Below are positions 1 to 9,955 of a stretch of DNA of 40,112 nucleotides, piece after piece. This DNA comes from Stemphylium vesicarium (taxonomy: Eukaryota > Ascomycota > Dothideomycetes > Pleosporales > Pleosporaceae), in assembly GCA_004380135.1 (NCBI GenBank), contig QXCR01000231.1, forward strand, positions 1 through 40,112, given 5' to 3'. The first letter of the stretch is position 1. Every line of letters starts with the position of its first letter. A program made the position numbers and the translations under genes. Below the pieces are notes generated by a model. The model saw only the letters and a program-made list of their open reading frames with translations. It did not search any database and was not told the origin of the DNA.

Positions 1-2
1 TT

Positions 3-1082
3 GTGCGCGCAGCCGAGCTACATGGTCCTATCGACAGCTATATTGAGCTCAAACTCAAGGAGCACAGTGCCGCAACGGCACCATCACGACGCCGGAAGAA
101 CCGCGAGCAGCTGCCTGCTGCGCAGCCGCGACTATATGTACGCGAGGGCGGCCTAAGCGGCAAGGATTGGGCGACAATTACGGAGTATATTCAACTCCTC
201 GAGCCATTTGCGGAAGCTACACGGCTGCTTGAAGGCCGCGGCCGACATGGCCGCCACGGCGCTATATGGGAGGTTCTAGTAACGTTTGAATGGCTACTTA
301 ACCAACTTAAGGCTCTTAAGGACCGCCTTAAGGACATAAACTACGAAGACCCTAATGCGCCTAAAGACCATCTTATTACGCACGTTAACCTTGTACATAG
401 TAAGCTTGCTAAGTACTACGAAAAATTCAATAACGCGCCTATTTACTACGCCGCTATAGTCCTCCACCCGCACTACAAGAACCACCTCGCGGCGCTCTGG
501 AAGGTGCCGAACACCCATATCACCGCCCGTGACGGCGTCCACTATCGCGACGGCTGGCTTGATAATAACCATCGGGCGTTCTTGCGAATGTGGCAAGAGC
601 GAAGCAACGCTACGGTCGACGTAGCCGACGCAGTAACGCCGCCGCAAAAGAAGCCCCGGCTAGGGTTGTCAGCGTCGCGATCAGCCTTTCTGCAGTCGTC
701 GATTAAGACTAATCTGCGATAGGTAGAGGCAAGTCTGAAGGAGGATAAATATAAGATCTAGAGGCGGTAACTAGCGTTAGCTAAGGAGGACTAGCTCTCG
801 CTTAACCCACTACTCTACTAGGAGTTAGTTACTAGATAATTTCTAGTACTCTTAAAGTTTGCTATTAATATACTTATAATACTAGCGGCAGCAGTAGACT
901 GCGAGTAGACATTTAGCGAGCTTAGCAACATATTAGGCACGCGGAGACTTTAAATAAAGCTAGAGCTTATCGCAGCTTTATAGAGTTTGAAGAGCTAGAA
1001 GAGGCTTAGTATACGGCCAGCAACTACCTCTACTTATAGGCTAGCACGTGTACTATTAGAGGAAGAAATTTTAAGAATATAA
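3..1082 (+). mobile_element. hAT-family transposase, 3' part, RIP-like degraded end
   Basis: One reading frame runs from the left edge to a TAA at 1080. Positions 3-719 are open and resemble the central part of fungal hAT (Restless-like) transposases, including the segment AAIVLHPHYKNHLAALW near 450-500. From 720 the same frame continues with recognisable sequence of the C-terminal hAT dimerisation domain (for example ILAAAVDCE at about 879-905), but it is cut by stops at 720, 759, 768, 792, 819, 837, 906, 951, 981 and 996. Most are TAG or TAA where family members carry Trp, Gln or Arg, as expected from G-to-A and C-to-T changes. The 5' part lies outside the window. The copy cannot make a functional protein. 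The step from clean to damaged sequence at about 720 is sharp. Family assignment is firm; the subfamily is not. Confidence 0.8.
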
Positions 1083-1283
1083 GAGTAGCTATCCTAATTT
1101 AATATTAGTTAATCTAGTTTAGATTAGTCTAGTTAGTCTAGTTAGTCCGTAGTAGTAGTAATATTAGTTTAGTTTAGTTAGTTTTAATTTACTTAAAAAG
1201 TCTTAGTAGTTAGTTTAGTCTAGTTTAGTGACCTTTAAACATTAGTTTAGTTAGTCCGGAGGCCTCCGGACTGACTGAACTGA
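1083..1283. repeat. TAGT-rich low-complexity tail with terminal palindrome of the hAT remnant
   Basis: AT-rich sequence built of irregular TTAGT, CTAGT and TTTAGT units follows the transposase frame. It ends in an inverted repeat with arms at 1242-1262 and 1263-1283. The innermost 20 bases (1253-1272) are a perfect palindrome around CCGGAGGCCTCCGG. The two 21-bp arms differ at three places, and each is TA in the left arm against CA in the right arm read on the other strand, which is the RIP direction. It probably represents subterminal repeats and the end of the hAT element. No 8-bp target duplication can be tested because the other end is missing. Confidence 0.5.
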
Positions 1284-1395
1284 CTGATAGCAAGTCTGCT
1301 TCCAACACTTCGCAAAAAAGGGAGGTTGAGATTTCGAACGTGCAAATGTAGAGAAAGTTCAAGTCTATTGAAGGGGGGGTCGGAGTATCTGCTGT

Positions 1396-2099
1396 CTACT
1401 CGTCCATCGCGATGAGAGACTCGAGCATTTCAGCGGTGAGAAGAACTGGGTCTTCAAGGAGCAGGCGCCATGCGGTTTCGACGTTCTGACTAGAGCGCGT
1501 AAACCAGTTAGTATGACACCAGGGATGCTGTGCAATTGCAGGAGTGGGTGCTTACTCGTGAGCCAGGCACCAGGACATGTTTATTATGTCCAGTGGCGGG
1601 AAGTGAACATTCCGTGCCTGAAGTCGACGAACGATGAGCTCGATGATACCCTTGCGCAACTGATCAAGTGTATGTGGTTGGAATCGCATGAAGGCCAGCA
1701 TGAGTGACTTATGACCGAGAGAAGAACGCATCGCCCCATGACTCTGGGGATTGTAGAGAACATATCCCTCTACATTGTCGCTTGCCGTCCGGCGAGCTTT
1801 GTCGAGTAGCTTGGAAATCTGGCTACTATCGCGGTCTGTGATAATCCGGCGGGACATAATCATATTCAGAGTGTGTTGTTGTAGGTTCTGGTGATGACGT
1901 TGTAGAACAGCTCGGAGAGGCTGTCGACAAGATCTCGGAGGTGGGCTAAGAGCTCGGTGTCTAGGTAAGCAACGAGCCCGTGACAGATCTCTTTTTCACT
2001 TCTACCTGTGAGACGGAAGCCAAAATTTAATCTGACCCTCATGACGGCAACGGCTGTAAAGTTGATAGAGTATGCGCAATACCTGAACGCACATGGCAA
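1396..2099 (-). pseudogene. unrecognised degraded coding remnant
   Basis: Read on the minus strand, 1863-1552 is an open frame with protein-like composition. The same frame continues past a TAA at 1552-1554 (CAA to TAA would explain it) through a clearly protein-like stretch (ETAWRLLLEDPVLL) to a stop at 1396. Upstream, 2099-1866 is another protein-like frame (VAYLDTELLAHLRDLVDSL) in a different phase, so either an intron or a frameshift lies near 1865. I do not recognise a family. It may be the 3' part of the same old gene as the remnant at 2661-2911. A functional gene with introns I failed to place is possible but less likely given the interruptions. Confidence 0.27.
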
Positions 2100-2660
2100 C
2101 GTTCTGCGTGTTCCATGACGCGAAAATGAGGAAGAGAATTAGAGTGAGCCGCACTGTGGAGCAGATCCAGTTGCCTGGTTGGAAGCCTCACACCCAGTCA
2201 GACATGAGCTGTTATCCCGAGTGCATTGAATACATTCTGCAGCAATGTATTACAGACTTATGTGTTCGCATCATTTCTTGTCAAATAATAACCCGAGCAA
2301 GTTCAGAAGCTGCCTATGCCCGACGGATATCTTTGCGCATGCAGTGACCCACTCTCTTCTAGGTAAAGTACTAGAGCCTCAGGACCTCTATATCAGAGGC
2401 GCCGAAGATTCTGGGGTACTGAAAAGCGACGTACTCAAAGGATGGCTGGACATGAGGTCGTAAAAGTTTCGGCCGTCAGCAATGCTCACAACCATTGGTT
2501 AGATGATGCACATATAGAGTAGAAAGTCGTTGGCGCTCACAGAGGCAAGGCTCTTTTGCGATGGTTGTATACATCCTTGGGGATGATCGTAGGAATGTAC
2601 ATGCAGGCGGTTGTTTCAGGGATGTCGGAAGATACCTAATGACGTCAAGTTACGATGCCA

Positions 2661-2911
2661 CTAGCGGCCCGTGCCCATACCCGTGGCCATCTTCTGTTCC
2701 AGCATCTTGTACTGCCTCTGGTATTCGCTAGCGCTTACAATTTTGTCGTCTACCCTGTTCCTCAACGCCGTGACTCCGGTACCAGACGCATTCTCTCGTT
2801 CTGCGACCTTATTATGATATCCGCGGGCCATACTTATGACTCAAGTTTCAAGAATGGTCTCTCGATCTCGAAACAGTTGCCGAATTTTGATCCGATGACT
2901 GGTAGCTAGGG
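2661..2911 (-). pseudogene. unrecognised protein-like remnant, 56-codon ORF plus interrupted upstream part
   Basis: On the minus strand an ATG at 2831 opens 56 codons ending in TAG at 2661-2663. The sequence is rich in charged residues and ends in MATGMGTGR; the composition (ALRNRVDDKIVSASEYQRQ) looks like real protein. The same frame is open upstream to about 2911 apart from a TGA at 2841-2843, where CGA to TGA is the simplest change. No family recognised. It lies in the same orientation as the remnant at 1396-2099. The stretch between them (2100-2660) has short protein-like pieces, but I could not build an exon chain. Confidence 0.25.
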
Positions 2912-3342
2912 CCGCTCAAGAGATCCCGAATATTGCAGAGGTAGGTTGCCGCGCCACTTGAAGGAAGCGAGATGAACCTCGCGGTTGCGCAGTGCCCCGC
3001 ACCATCGCTGTACATCAATTCCGCTGTCACTCTGCGCTTAGAACAACACAAGAATGCCCGGCCATCTGGAGATGTAGTGCTTTGCACAAGAACAAGCTTT
3101 ATCGAGGATATACTACTTTCAGCCCACCAGTTACGGCTGTAGCTGCAATAAGCGATTTGAGGCAGTGCTCCCCGTCATCTGAGCACTGCCCCGCTTGCCA
3201 GATTATTGATGAATAGCGACCACCCATCCATTTCATTGATCATCCCTCCAGCACTTTACCACAACTTCCAGTCGCCAAGGGCTGTACGTATCTATATTAG
3301 TTGCGAGAATTTATAACATCTACAAGTCCACCCCTGCTAGAA

Positions 3343-4791
3343 ATGGAGACCGAGAGGCTATCGACGCCTAGCAGTCGTCCCCAGTCAACCAATTCACTTG
3401 GTTTTTTCGAGCATAAGTCGCTCGAGAATAGTGCACCCACTATTCGCCTCATTCGAATTCTGCCTCCATGCTAATCGGGAAGCCTACTCCAATGCGAGAT
3501 ACGGGACGCTCTCATAAGCGACACCTACATGTGTTTTTTCTATGTCTTGGGCGCTGGAAATCCAGGTGATTGGATTATCCTGAATTGCCAACTGTTCTGG
3601 ATCCGCAAAAACTTGCAGGACTTTCTCAACTCTGCAAGAAGGAATCCTCGGTTGTAACCCCAGTGGTTCTGGATAGATGCCTTGTGCATGAATCAAGCAG
3701 ATGTCGCTGAGAAGAACCACCAGGTTCAACAAATGGGAAAGATCTTTGAAGGAGCGGTCGAGGTTATAGCTTGGCTTGGGGTTGACAAGGAGATTGCACT
3801 GCTCTTTGAACAAATCCCTCAATACAATCTGGCTCTGAAAGAAAGAGGGTAGGAAGAAGCACAATCGCTCGAACTGCAGTTCGGCAGCTTTGCTAATTCC
3901 GAATACTGGAATCGCGCTTGGGTTACTCAGGAGATCATCCTAGCGCAACAATTGAACCTCACGGCTGGTGAACAGACTCTGGCTGCGGACCTGATACCTT
4001 TCCTCCCACATTGGGACGATTTCGCAGACAGCATGCATGTGCTTCTCAAACGTTCCAGACCACAAGGGTTTCGAGAGAATAGTATCACCCTTCTCTTGGC
4101 TCTGTTCAAAGTGAAGTTATGCCAAGTGATCCGCGACTGTGTATTTTCGCTGCTCGCCATTTACGGTGAGGGCGCAGATCTTCAGGTTGATTACGACATA
4201 CCACACGAATCGCTAGCTATGCACATACTGCGTTGTTGTCGGGCCCGGTTCTGCCTTTGTTCAGTCGACATCGTGAAAGGATGTTTGCGGATCACGTCGT
4301 TAGAGGTTGGCACACGATCCTGGCACGATCTCACGAAACGGCAATTCGCATACGCACGCTTGCCAGTGTCCAAGTGCGTCGCCAGCGAGTGCCAATGCGA
4401 TCCCGTGGAAGAATACAACTTTGGTAGATACCATCGACCTACTTGCAGTACTATTCATTTGCGATATCACCAAAGCTCTGTGTTCACTATCGTTGATTTG
4501 GTTTTGCCCGGTCAGCTCGAGGGGTTCGGACGAGCAACGCTGCCATACAAAATTAGCGCCATCAGACAGAACTTCCCTACATTTGAGACTAAATGTGCTG
4601 ACCTCAAATTTGATGAAGGGTTCGATTGGTGTCACGTCAACCTTTCTTTTGCAGGTCTGGTCAGACTTTGTGAGTCCTCCGCTGAACCCTCTTGCGGGTT
4701 AATGTTAGACATACCAGGCCGGTGGGTACAAATGCAAAATGGGAAAGGCTTCAAGGATTTGTGTGAGGATTTGATCCAGCACGAATACTAG
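3343..4791 (+). pseudogene. HET-domain (heterokaryon incompatibility) pseudogene
   Basis: A single frame from ATG 3343 to TAG 4789 carries the hallmarks of the fungal HET domain in order: an IRLIRILPP start near 3439, a YVLGAGN stretch near 3537, WFWIDALCMNQ at 3664, VIAWLG near 3763, and the RAWVTQEIILAQ motif near 3916, followed by DCVFSLLAIYGEG near 4135. HET proteins trigger cell death after fusion of unlike strains. The frame is broken by TAA 3472, TAA 3655 and TAG 3850; all fit C-to-T (or G-to-A) changes and no frameshift is needed. An ATG inside the last open part (3952-4791, 279 codons) lies beyond the core motif, so a functional short form is unlikely. Total length would be about 482 codons, normal for a small HET protein. 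Confidence 0.85.
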
Positions 4792-4814
4792 AAAGTACTT
4801 TCTAAAGAGTGTAA

Positions 4815-5453
4815 ATGTCGAATCAGTTGTCTTCTAGTTATATTATGTGTAGTACGGTGCCTAACATACCATATAAACATGTCTTTCACGATATCGTAAA
4901 ACGAACTTGCGCTCGTAGGTTGCTGAGCACACTGGCGCGACACACTCTCTCCAAGCCATTCCTTACCGTAGATGGGCAGGTTGAAGAAATCGACTTCAAG
5001 GAGTACTACGCTCTCTTCGAGAGACAGTGGGGCGACTTGTTCGTTAGTCAGGGTTACTACATTCTCTGGCTTTGTCTCGAGACTAGCGAGGTGCTACTCT
5101 GCTGGAGCATGGAGCTGGATTATGCGACGGGGACCTCCGAAATCGCATTTTCATTCATTTGGCACCCTCATGGTCTTCATGAAAATGTCCGTGTCGGACC
5201 AGACAGCATAGCCTCCAATGTTACAACTTCGGAGTCCGGATAACGCTGCTTCAACGACCTCCCTTCTAAGAACGCGACGTTCATTTTCGAGAACTGGGTG
5301 CGGGACGTGTAGATAGCCCTAGTACTGCCTGAGCAGTGTGATACGTTTACCACTATCTCCGAGTCCTACAAGGAAGGTTCCGCGTACTGGAACGGTCGAG
5401 AGATTGAGGTACACGGTCATGTTGAGCAGTTCACTAGACTGATAGTTCAATGA
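4815..5453 (+). pseudogene. unrecognised degraded ORF downstream of the HET pseudogene
   Basis: An ATG at 4815 opens 142 codons to a TAA at 5241. The same frame then continues with protein-like sequence (NATFIFENWVRDV, then YWNGREIEVHGHVEQF) interrupted by TAG 5310 and TGA 5451. Three stops in one otherwise coherent frame suggest a gene decayed by point mutation, like its HET neighbour 24 bp upstream. The frame differs from that of the HET pseudogene, so it is not simply its 3' end. No family recognised. Alternative: a real 142-residue protein ending at 5243 with noncoding sequence after it. Confidence 0.3.
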
Positions 5454-6318
5454 TTTGACGAACATGACGACCAAAGGGGTTGCGCGAGGGAAAGTAGGAG
5501 GACAGGGTTCGTAATACACCTTATCAATTTGTCTCTAGTTAGTCCCTATATAGCTGCCAGGATGTGGATGAAGACTAGGTCGTCTTGCTTGCACACTACG
5601 TGCGCTGCAGCCAACACAACCAGTACTAAAGCCTCGTGCGAAATTAACGTTCGTTTTCAGCTCTCCACGCAGCCTTCATGCACGAAAAGCCAATAATTCA
5701 AAAACCACTCGCCCCCTTAACATTTCCAATACTTCACTCACAAGGCTGAAGAGCGATCGATCTAGTAATAGGCCGTTTATCGGCAAGTGAGGTCTCACAG
5801 ATAAGTCCAAGTTCTGTTTCCGGTACGGGCTTGACATCTTGTGAACCAGTCGCAGGAAACGTCGTAAGGTTTTGAACTTAGATGTTATTATTCATCGAGT
5901 ATTGGCTGGAAATCTTTGCCTGGTTGGACGTGGGATGCAGCCTTCCTGCATGGTTGCACAATCATATGCACATGATTTACGCCTCCAATATGTTCAATGC
6001 ATCCCCCGCACAGCTTAAGGGCACCCGATATTGCAAGAGGCCGTTCATTCGCAAGTGAGATGCGACAAGTATGTCACATTCCGTTCTGGGCACAAGGTTC
6101 CCGTCCTTGTGCATGGTTCCGCCACTAAATGACTGAACGCTTATCAATGTTGGAGGTATACTTAAGAGGTTATGACGTGGGACCAATGTGGGCGTGAATA
6201 TATAATGTCGTGATGCTCAGCAAAGCTCATTTCATTCCAAGTCCTTTTACACACCTTTCAATCAAACCCCGTCCCCGATCTCTCAGCCTAAAACTATCTG
6301 ACTCGCTTTTCTCTCACC
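5454..6318. other. gene-free stretch with a diverged duplication; promoter of the small Cys-rich gene
   Basis: No gene is supported. Two blocks, about 5770-5820 and 6038-6092, share AGGCCGTT..TCGCAAGTGAG-type sequence. Both give a similar minus-strand peptide pattern (ending in NGLL), as if two diverged copies of one small coding segment lie in tandem. A TATATAA box at 6199-6205, 114-120 bp before the ATG at 6319, and a pyrimidine- and CT-rich leader (6240-6318) look like the promoter and 5' UTR of the next gene. Confidence 0.4.
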
Positions 6319-6485
6319 ATGGCTGGCATGGCGGAAACCCAAATCATTGGTCCCGTCAACGCTTGCGCTGGAACCATCAAGGTATTTCGAAGAAAATGAA
6401 TCCTAGTTTATAGAGCTGACGAAATTAGTGCTCTAGGTGTAGCTTCTGGCAGAAGCTTCAGTGCGAATGCTCATGCAGGAAGTAA
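6319..6485 (+). CDS. putative 39-residue metallothionein-like Cys-rich peptide, two exons
   Basis: Exon 1 (6319-6381, 21 codons) ends GTIK. A 47-bp intron (6382-6428) has a GTATTT donor, a textbook branch point AGCTGAC and an AG acceptor eight bases after it. Exon 2 (6429-6485) begins CSRC and ends CECSCRK before TAA. The 39-residue product has six cysteines, all in the last 24 residues, spaced C-x5-C-x2-C-x7-C-x-C-x-C. The C-x-C and C-x2-C pattern is what metallothioneins use to chelate copper or zinc. There is no signal peptide, so it would be cytosolic. A CT-rich leader and TATA box precede it. I infer the role from the cysteine pattern only. Without splicing the frame stops five codons later at TGA. 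It could also be the broken 5' end of a larger gene. Confidence 0.45.
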
Positions 6486-6898
6486 CCTTTATTGAGCTAC
6501 GCTGGCACTGAGGGCCGGGAGATGCTTCACAAAACCTATAAATGGAGCGGTACAGGGGTAGGTAGAGATGAATTGTGTCAACTTGGTAGGATATGTGGAA
6601 GGGTAATTGTTGCTCTAGTCTGGTCGTTGTCCCTCGTTTGGTCGCTACGAAGATAAGTAGAGAAGACGCAAGTCTATATAAGAATTGTATTAGGTTCGTA
6701 TTCACAATACGCCTTTCAAAATTTTCTATGCACTCATTCATATCCATTATATATTATGAGGTTATGGCTAGATATTATATAGTACCCATTGACTTGGATC
6801 GTGAAGCCGTTCGTGGGTAGTGCTGGCTGTCACGCGTGGTCGAGACTTATGTACATGGAATTACAACCGCTGCTGATAGTCATCAGAAGCTACATCCC
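6486..6898. other. AT-rich intergenic stretch, no gene seen
   Basis: Holds the presumed 3' UTR of the small Cys-rich gene and the 3' flank of the esterase gene. AT-rich around 6700-6790. Open frames here are short and compositionally poor; nothing else recognised. Confidence 0.5.
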
Positions 6899-8125
6899 TC
6901 ATTTAATAGAGACGGGCAGACTCGGATGACCCGGAGCAGCTGGGCTTGTGTTCAGTTTTACGAGAGCCTTGTTGATCGACGCGGCGATGATCTGATTGTT
7001 CTTCTCCAGAAACATGAAGTGCGCATTGCCCTTGATACCAATGTCGGCAAGCTTGATCCATTGGTAGTTGGTGAGGCCCATCTGCTTGAAGTACTCGATG
7101 AAGCAGTGATCGTACGTGATATGTGGGCTAGCCTCGGCAGTAACCATGATGTAAGGCACTTTACCAAGCTGGGTGAGCTTGTGAATAATGCCAGTCTGAA
7201 GAACACAAGAGCGCTTGGCCGGGTCATCAGGTCCAACCTCAGCGGTGGTAATGTCGGAGCAGTTCGTGACCGGGGGATCGTATGTCAACGGTGTGTTTGT
7301 GAGACCGCATGACCGAGCAGCGGTGCGACCGACACCGGCAACAGTGTTGTTTCCGATAAGAGACGTAAATGGGATGTTGCCAGGCTCAATGTTGATATTT
7401 GCGCGGAGCAAGTCGGGACAGGCGTCCGACCAGATGGCGGTATATGTGCACCCGGCAGAGTGACAGACCGTGTACGACTGGCCAATCATGCTAAGAAGCT
7501 GGCATCCAGATGTGCGCATAGTGTTCTCCACGTTCACGCTAGACGAAGAGATCGGAACGTTGGCGGCAGTGAAGGCGTCGAAAACGGCATCGCCACGAGA
7601 TCCGTTGCCGGGCCATTGTGTATGTATGTTGGCCTGCGGGTACTGGTCGAAGTTTTCCGGGGCTGTGAAGCCCTGCTCGTTGATGATGTCTGTGGAACCA
7701 ATGCGAAGAGGGTACTTGGAGAGAAGCTGCTGGCCACTTCGGCCATTGGCAGCGATATCAACAATGTAGACCTGGTAGCCTTGATCGAGGTAGTAGGAAG
7801 CCCATCCCTTGCGATTGTCTGGCGTGTTCAGCCATTCCGCGCCTGTGTTGACACCCGCTGACACGAAGACCATCGGGTAAGGCTTGTTGACCTTTTTGGC
7901 GGGCGTGAGCTTCTCCACGTAAATTTGGTCGCTCCATAGCTGCTGGCCTGGGATTCCGGAGTCTGCGTAGCCACCACCGATGTAGAAGAAGTCGCGCTGG
8001 TACGCGGATTCCTGGCTGCTACATTTTGGGCTGATGCCTTTGACACCAGTGCAGTCCTCTGCTGCTGAAGTCAAGAACGGCAATGCTGCCGACAGCAGAC
8101 CCGAGAGGATAGTACGCGAATACAT
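6899..8125 (-). CDS. secreted alpha/beta-hydrolase, esterase-713-like
   Basis: Intronless 408-residue protein. Residues 1-21 are a signal peptide (hydrophobic LLSAALPFLTSA, cleavage probably after SAA), so it is secreted. The nucleophile elbow is VCHSAGC with Ser223. Glu247 in NINIEPGN follows 24 residues later, and His369 lies in GNAHFMF. This Ser-Glu-His order and the Ser-to-Glu spacing match my memory of the bacterial esterase 713 group, where Glu replaces the usual Asp. The oxyanion region is probably VFVSAGVNTG at 86-95. Several Cys pairs fit an extracellular protein. It probably hydrolyses a small ester, but the substrate is unknown. The ATG at 8125 is favoured because the signal peptide starts there. 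Confidence 0.88.
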   Translation of the reverse strand: MYSRTILSGLLSAALPFLTSAAEDCTGVKGISPKCSSQESAYQRDFFYIGGGYADSGIPGQQLWSDQIYVEKLTPAKKVNKPYPMVFVSAGVNTGAEWLNTPDNRKGWASYYLDQGYQVYIVDIAANGRSGQQLLSKYPLRIGSTDIINEQGFTAPENFDQYPQANIHTQWPGNGSRGDAVFDAFTAANVPISSSSVNVENTMRTSGCQLLSMIGQSYTVCHSAGCTYTAIWSDACPDLLRANINIEPGNIPFTSLIGNNTVAGVGRTAARSCGLTNTPLTYDPPVTNCSDITTAEVGPDDPAKRSCVLQTGIIHKLTQLGKVPYIMVTAEASPHITYDHCFIEYFKQMGLTNYQWIKLADIGIKGNAHFMFLEKNNQIIAASINKALVKLNTSPAAPGHPSLPVSIK

Positions 8126-9955
8126 GGCCGCGCGAAAATGAATCTGACCGGAACGAATGGACCCCTAGTAGCAACAAAAGAGTGAAGTTGGCTACTGATT
8201 GAAAGGCTGATAGAAAGAGGAGAGAAGGCCCTTGGTTTTACGTGGGTTTGATGTCTGCTTTCTCTGCAAATCCTTCTATACTCAGGTGGCTACACGATGC
8301 TGGAAGGAATTTGCGCGGCTGAGTCGGCCATCTGCATCCGCATCCAGCTTGAAGGACGCGCTCCTGGACGAAGCGGACATTACCTACTGTAAAAGGCCTA
8401 GCGGGACGGCTCCTAGCTGCCTTCCTGATCCTTCGGTCCCGGAGATATACCGATATGCCCTCAGAGGAAGGTCCCGCGTCAAAGCACCACAGGGATGGCC
8501 AACGCGAGAATGAAAGCGAGGAATGTTTTCGGATGTGACTGAGGGAGCGTGTTATACATGTTGTGTAGTGGCTTTAAGGAAATTAATTCGAGTCAGGATC
8601 TGGGTTGCACCACGTAAAGTTTGCGAAGTTAAGATTAGCGATCAGGGTCTGTGTCCCGCAATTGCATTGGTGGGGTTGCATGAGTGCGAAGAAGCCGCCT
8701 CTTGGTGATGGAACCCGGGGCACAGGTCGCCGACATCGAATCGTCCCTTCTTTGAGAGCTAGCCTCTTTGGGCAGGAGCTAGAATCTAGTGTACAGTAGT
8801 GTTTGGCACGCGCCCCGAAGTTCATGTCAACATCATTGATTGTACAGCATCTGCAGCCCCCCACCTATTAAATACACCTATCAGAACCCTCAAAAGTTTG
8901 GATTTGGCAAAAAATAAAGCTAAAAGATTCCCTTGAATCTGGTCGAACTGGGATAGATGTGGCTGTGCACGCCTTCCACGCAATCATGCGATCAATGCGA
9001 TCGAGCATTCCTGGCCACGTGCACGGATTCTACGCCACTTGATGACACAATTCACTCTTGCTCATGCATGCTACTGACTGGTGTGGGAAGCAGTGGGTGA
9101 ACTACTGGGGGAGTATGTCAATTGATGGGTGACCCAGATTCTAGAGCAGTGGCGGACCTGCTCGGAAATTCTGGGGTGACCTGTGCACCAGCACCCTTGT
9201 ATATCCCGAGATGATCACGGACAAGTGCCTACGAACCAGCACTCAAACTGCAGACCTCCGGCGGAGCCATCCGCGCCGCGGCGCGGATGCCCTGAACGTC
9301 AAGTGGACACGGATTCTTGTTAGCCAAACAGAAAGCAATCGTCTCTCTGGCTGCCAATCCTACACGGAGGTGTCAAGATAAGACGCCACTCACGCCCGCG
9401 CCTAGTGGGATATTCTAACGGTCGTCCTACTAAGAAGGTGGCTGACTTCCCGACGATCCGTTCACAGGTCTTATCTCGGCCAAAAGCGTCAGCCCGATCT
9501 TGAAAATTTGGCAATCCCCACGTGGCTCCTACTTCCATTTTTCAGTTGTAGCCCCTGCGACTCTGTGTAGCAGATGATCGGGATGGTGAGAGTCCTTCAG
9601 CAACAGCCTTGCTAGACTAGTCTGCTACCAAAGGTTAAGAGATACTCCTTGCAGAAGTCGAGGCCTTAGGGCACGGCGGCGATTCGGTGCAAACGCGTCG
9701 CCAATTACCTTCTCATTGGGGTGCCCGTAAGCACTTCCCGCTCTTCATATGCAGCATAACCCTGTTCCTGGTATATGGTGGAATGTGGCTGCATCCTTCA
9801 AACAAGGCGATGGGCTGAGCGAGGCCTTAAGGACTGTCAAGTCCAAACCCTCCGATTGAGATTTTGTTCTGTCGATCTCTCTCGGAGTCGCCTCAAACCC
9901 ATGTGTTGTTCTCCCTTACAGTATCGCCAAGCCGAGTCAGCATACCGATAGCACG
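8126..9955. other. 1.8-kb intergenic region, divergent promoters
   Basis: Lies between the 5' ends of the esterase (minus) and the SAT4-type membrane protein (plus). No coding sequence is supported; open frames are short and overlap on both strands. It contains the GC palindrome at 9268-9289 and pyrimidine-rich leaders next to both starts. Confidence 0.5.
9268..9289. repeat. perfect 22-bp GC palindrome
   Basis: CATCCGCGCCGCGGCGCGGATG reads the same on both strands. It sits mid-way in the 1.8-kb region between two divergent genes and just after CTCCGGCGGAG, itself a near-palindrome with 5-bp arms. It could be a regulator site or a cruciform; no direct support for a function. Confidence 0.6.

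Noticed and set aside
6958..7861. Several long open frames on both strands overlapping the esterase gene
   Set aside because: They are out-of-frame readings of the esterase, whose signal peptide, catalytic residues and full length are coherent.
8232..8513. 93-codon frame upstream of the esterase
   Set aside because: No supporting splice, promoter or family evidence; composition looks arbitrary.
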